Source: Metridium senile (lineage: Eukaryota > Cnidaria > Anthozoa > Actiniaria > Metridiidae). Taken from it: a stretch of DNA of 64,000 nucleotides. This document shows positions 61,301-64,000 of this stretch, in pieces. How positions within the stretch are numbered: the first letter of the stretch is position 1; each line of letters opens with the position of its first letter. A program made the position numbers and the translations under genes. The DNA is taken from contig OX459107.1 of NCBI GenBank assembly GCA_949775045.1, positions 13,888,679 through 13,952,678 on the forward strand, given 5' to 3'. Under the pieces are notes generated by a model. It was not told the origin of the DNA and did not search any database. It saw nothing but the letters and a program-made list of their open reading frames with translations.

Positions 61301-63744
61301 CAATGTTTGGTTGAGTTTGGATAAGGTCTGCACCAGATGATGATTGACAGACCAAAAAAAGACCAACACTTTACAAAATTCAACAATTTTAGCTATAATT
61401 TTGGAGAGCAAATGCTTGAATCTAGATCACAGCAGTATGCACAGTTTGAAACAAAGAACACACTTTATAAATTATCTATAATAACTATAAAGGCACCTTC
61501 TCTAATATAGTCTGTTTCTTGTCCTCTTCAAATGAGCCTTTCTTGACTTTGTATTCTTGATGAAGGAGTTGAAGCTTGGTTGGATCGGCTTGTAGATGGA
61601 CATCAGCACCTTTCTCATAGGCGTCCCACGCAAACACTGATAAAGATGAATACAGGATAATCTTAGAGTTTGATAATGATGAGAGAAGGGGAAGAATTAG
61701 TGGTACATGTAGTTAAGGTAAGGAGAAAGGAAGGAAAAGAGGGGGAGAACGAGAAGAAGGAAGGAAGGAAGGAAGGAAGGAAGGAAGGAAGGAATCAACC
61801 TACTTTGTGTTTGTGCCATCTTTGATGTGTCCCCACTATATCTGACAAAGTTATCTCCTCCATATGTCACTCTAAACAAAAAAGAAACAACCAGCATTCA
61901 TTTCTGTCTTGGCTTGATGCGCCGGCCATGCTTAAGGCGTGACATCATTTGAAATAAGTAAACTGTTGTACAATAAACATGTCAAGATGAGTTGTTTTTG
62001 TACTCACTGCTTGGAGTGGTCTTTGTCTTGGAATGGGTTTTGTCTCATGGATCGTGTTTTAGGGTCATAGTAGGCGGAGTTTGGGTCAAGGTTGTGCAGA
62101 TACTGTGAACAAAAATTGGCTTGTCTCACTTAATTAACTAAAAATATTATTCATCATAATTGGATATCAATTCTATGAGCAAATTCACAGTCATATATGA
62201 ATATAATCAAATGTGCATAACATATTTACAAGCATTTATGTACATACATGTAAAAATGTTCTAAACAAAATCTATTAAATCTATAAATATACAATATATT
62301 TTAATATTAAAAATTTAAAAATAATAAAAATATTAACAGGGCATCTGAAAAAGTGTGAGGGTGAGATTCCGCACTATTTCCCGAAAATCGCACCGAATCG
62401 CACTATTTATCGTTTTCTGCACTAGCTTGTCTACATTTTCCACACTTTTTGGCAGAAAAATACCGAAAAACTTGTTGAAAATGTTCTTGAATACACAATA
62501 ATTATTCAAATAAGCAAGTTTTTCATCGGAACTCAATGCATTTTGGGCTGTAATTAGACTGTAAAACGTTGTTTTCTTTTGCCGTTTGACAATAATCTAG
62601 CAGGTGTTTCTGGCCGTAAGTTCTAGTTCTAACTCTATAAACGCTTTTGATTGGTCTAAAAAGCATCCAATCACATGCCTTCATTTTGCATCAAAATAAT
62701 ATTAATAATAAATAATAATATGCAAATTAGCATTTCCGCACTTTTCTGTGCACTATTTGCTAAAATTTCTGCACTTTCCCAAGTGTTTTCCCCACACTTT
62801 TTCAGATGCCCTGTATTAATAATGATTTAGAAACAAGTTTACCTTTGCCGTATCTTCACGAATTCTCAAATTTCTTACAGTCGTTCTCCTGCAAATTTAC
62901 AACAAGATTTATGATAATGATAGAGCACAAGCACTAAAAGTGAACTACATTGTACAGTGGTGCCTAAGCAGTCACCCTCTATTATGTGGCCACAATAAAA
63001 AGTCCCAAATCTATTCTATACCTCTATTCAGCGGTCAACCTCTATTAAGCAACCACTTTGGAAAGTCCCAAGGGTGACCACTTAATAGAGGTACCACTGT
63101 AAATAATCAATAGCACTATTATAACTATAACATGGTGCTATATCAATGATAAACTACCTTTTAGTATCAAACTTTTGTCCCGGCATGTCAGCTTTGTCGG
63201 CATACTTATCATCGTCATCACTGTCATACTCCTAATACCAACAAACAAGATATTTAATATATACATATAACTTGTATTATACAAATGGAAACTAGCGAGT
63301 TAACTAGTATAAGCTGTGTCAGTGTTTGATATAAACGAAAGGTAATAGAATGAAATTTGTAACACCGTAAGAAATAGAAATAGAAACTAGCGAGTAAACT
63401 AGTATAGGCTGCATCGGTGTTTGATATAAACGATAGGTAATAGAATGAAATTTGTGACACTTTAAGAAATAGAAACTAGCGAGTAAACTAGTATAGGCTG
63501 CATCGGTGTTTGATATATTAAACAGTTGGTAATATAATGAAATTTGTTGTAAACACCGTAAACAATGTTCACTTAACTTTACCAGTTGATGTTTCGAGCT
63601 TTAGCCCTTCGTAAGAGTGTATGAAACAATGTAGTTATTTTACTTAGAGTATCATTGTAGTACTTTTGAAAATCATACTTTTTCAGCTGGTAATCCTGTG
63701 GCTAATTCTTCTTCTAGTCTCTCCCCTTTCAACTGTTGTTTGGC
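53371..63744 (-). CDS. SLU7: Pre-mRNA splicing factor SLU7, 3' thirteen exons (partial)
   Basis: Exons: 63744-63679, 63231-63158, 62888-62843, 62102-62008, 61871-61804, 61636-61497, 61090-61034, 60692-60650, 59936-59875, 55896-55786, 54665-54591, 54066-53974, 53550-53371. Phases fit throughout, giving 1,110 bp (369 residues plus TAA). SLU7 is a nuclear second-step splicing factor that helps select the 3' splice site. Diagnostic blocks in order: [120 protein letters not shown], a Lys-rich stretch and [10 protein letters not shown], ending DDPMKAFL. The human protein is 586 residues, so roughly 200 N-terminal residues, including the zinc knuckle, should lie beyond 64000. The 3.9-kb intron between 59875 and 55896 holds the composite insertion. 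Confidence 0.95.
53610..53970. repeat. (CAT)n-type array in the last SLU7 intron but one
   Basis: Repeats of CATCATCACAATCACCATC with an approximate 60-bp higher-order period (CATTACCATCATTATCGTCG) between exons at 53974 and 53550. The 53974 donor lies just beside it. Confidence 0.95.
54360..54560. repeat. ~65-bp tandem repeat, three units
   Basis: Units with GAGTATGGATATATCTTAAG, ACTATACACAACCCATACAT and AGCTTACACCAGTGACAACA, the last shortened. In the SLU7 intron between exons 54591 and 54066. Confidence 0.85.
54673..54845. repeat. (AAAT)n(AATG)n microsatellite abutting an SLU7 exon
   Basis: Runs of AAAT, AATG and GGAT begin 8-10 bp upstream (on the minus strand) of the exon starting at 54665, so the intron's T-rich 3' end is microsatellite. 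Confidence 0.95.
54915..55365. repeat. (GAT)n array in an SLU7 intron
   Basis: About 450 bp of GAT/GGT units, the purine-rich strand being plus. The long frames are artefacts. Confidence 0.97.
55515..55775. repeat. 52-bp minisatellite, five units
   Basis: Units with CACTACCC(C/T)ACCCCTGTAA, GTAAGTGGTAATAATACTTG and TTGATTGCCTTTG end about ten bases before the donor of the exon at 55786. Confidence 0.95.
56127..56394. mobile_element. MITE, left copy
   Basis: Begins CTACAATCATTGACAAAAGT and ends ACTACTTTTGACAATGATTGT. The interior has TTCTCCCCCCACCCCCCTTC and a complementary GGGGGGAAGGGGGGGAAA. Nearly identical to 59200-59467. Confidence 0.85.
56427..58599. repeat. 1,094-bp tandem duplication
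   Basis: Copy 1 is 56427-57520 and copy 2 is 57521-58599, starting at the shared TTTGCATTTCTGATTTAATT. Only one substitution was noticed (CTTCATATT against CTCCATATT). Each copy holds an identical 60-codon ORF (57269-57451 and 58363-58545, beginning [11 protein letters not shown]) with no recognised relatives. Confidence 0.95.
59200..59467. mobile_element. MITE, right copy
   Basis: Same orientation as the left copy and differing at only a couple of bases seen (for example CTGGAATTC against CTGAAATTC). Confidence 0.85.
59470..59870. other. Intron DNA without recognised element
   Basis: After the resumed half of the interrupted repeat (to about 59515) the sequence shows no tandem structure, TIR or ORF that I recognise. 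Confidence 0.4.
59975..60600. repeat. (GAAT)n-type repeats around a MITE
   Basis: GAATGAAT/GGAT runs at 59975-60045 and 60315-60595 flank the MITE at 60048-60310, which seems to have landed in a tetranucleotide array. Confidence 0.85.
60048..60310. mobile_element. MITE with CACAGGGTTCGTGCT ends
   Basis: CACAGGGTTCGTGCT and AGCACGAACCCTGTG are perfect 15-bp terminal inverted repeats. AAGGAGTTTTCAAGGAGTTT words repeat inside. Related ends are at 45585-45909. Confidence 0.85.
61755..61795. repeat. (GGAA)n microsatellite
   Basis: Nine GGAA units immediately downstream of the donor at 61804 on the minus strand. Confidence 0.9.
62337..62813. mobile_element. MITE with CAGGGCATCTGAAAAAGTGTG ends
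   Basis: CAGGGCATCTGAAAAAGTGT at the left and its exact inverse at the right. TATTAA stands immediately outside both ends (62331-62336 and 62814-62819), a 6-bp target duplication. Inside, GCACTATTT words repeat. In the SLU7 intron between exons 62843 and 62102. Confidence 0.85.
62953..63101. mobile_element. Mariner-like MITE (149 bp)
   Basis: TACAGTGGTGCCT and AGGTACCACTGTA ends with CTCTATTA-type words in both halves, TA at both borders: the layout of short Tc1/mariner-derived MITEs. Confidence 0.75.
63285..63560. repeat. ACTAGCGAGTAAACTAGT family, three units
   Basis: Units start near 63288, 63384 and 63471, with GGCTGCATCGGTGTTTGATA and AACGATAGGTAATAGAATGA. A GTAACACCGTAAGAAAT-type join links the first two. 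It is followed by the TTTCGAGCTTTAGCCCTTCG segment also linked to this family at 29370. In the SLU7 intron between exons 63679 and 63231. Confidence 0.85.
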
Positions 63745-63779
63745 CTGGAAAATAATCATGATTTGATGAGTTAGTGTCA

Positions 63780-64000
63780 TTGTCATTATCATCATCATCA
63801 CCACAACCATCTTCACCACTAATTTCAACTATAAGATCATCATCACCATTACCATCAACATCACCATTATTATTATCATGATCACCACAACCAACATCAT
63901 GGAACAACTCATTTCAATAATACAATCATCATCACCATTACCATTGCCACAATCATCATCATCAACATCATTATTATCATCAACAGAATTAACCATCATC
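63780..64000. repeat. (ATC)n-type repeats at the window edge
   Basis: CATCATCACC/ATTATC units fill the SLU7 intron upstream of exon 63744 and run off the window. Confidence 0.9.

Overview
This window is animal nuclear DNA. Its genes are interrupted by GT-AG introns and set in AT-rich DNA dominated by microsatellites, minisatellites, foldback MITEs, tRNA-derived SINEs and worn non-LTR retrotransposon fragments. The protein families fit a cnidarian, most likely an anthozoan (sea anemone or stony coral): small secreted cysteine-rich peptides, a secreted double-PLAT protein and a secreted orphan protein. Species cannot be named from the sequence alone. There is nothing prokaryotic here: no operons, CRISPR arrays or insertion sequences.

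Six genes can be supported. (1) 9542-2700 (-): six 5' exons of an SLC6-type Na+/Cl- dependent transporter, running from the start codon through TM5; the remaining exons were not found in the window. (2) 13784-19149 (+): a complete four-exon gene for a 173-residue secreted protein of no family I can name. (3) 21315-21019 (-) and (4) 32942-32565 (-): two paralogous secreted cysteine-rich peptides with two and three four-cysteine modules. (5) 41421-50003 (+): a complete eleven-exon secreted protein with two PLAT/LH2 domains, built by duplication of a five-exon unit. (6) 63744-53371 (-): thirteen 3' exons of the splicing factor SLU7, with the N-terminal exons beyond the right edge. Genes 5 and 6 converge on a 2.1-kb array of 73-bp repeats. 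For genes 1, 2, 5 and 6 the exon chains were joined by reading phase at every junction, and all summed coding lengths are multiples of three.

Between the genes, 1-1500 holds tandem repeats and a MITE with a clear target duplication. Intron-borne elements at 3900-6800 include a DUF3504/Crypton-like ORF between inverted repeats. The region 18180-18810 has a Penelope-like end with a hammerhead-like core. The region 22500-31400 holds a dispersed duplication whose two copies act as each other's empty site, a 2.8-kb near-perfect palindrome (24130-26927), SINEs and LINE fragments. The region 33000-41100 is repeat-built DNA with no convincing gene. The SLU7 introns carry a 3.3-kb composite insertion (56127-59467) flanked by two MITE copies and containing a 1,094-bp tandem duplication.

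The genes do not form an obvious pathway. SLU7 is housekeeping RNA processing and the SLC6 protein is a membrane transporter. The four secreted-protein genes suggest an extracellular or gland-cell repertoire shaped by local duplication.
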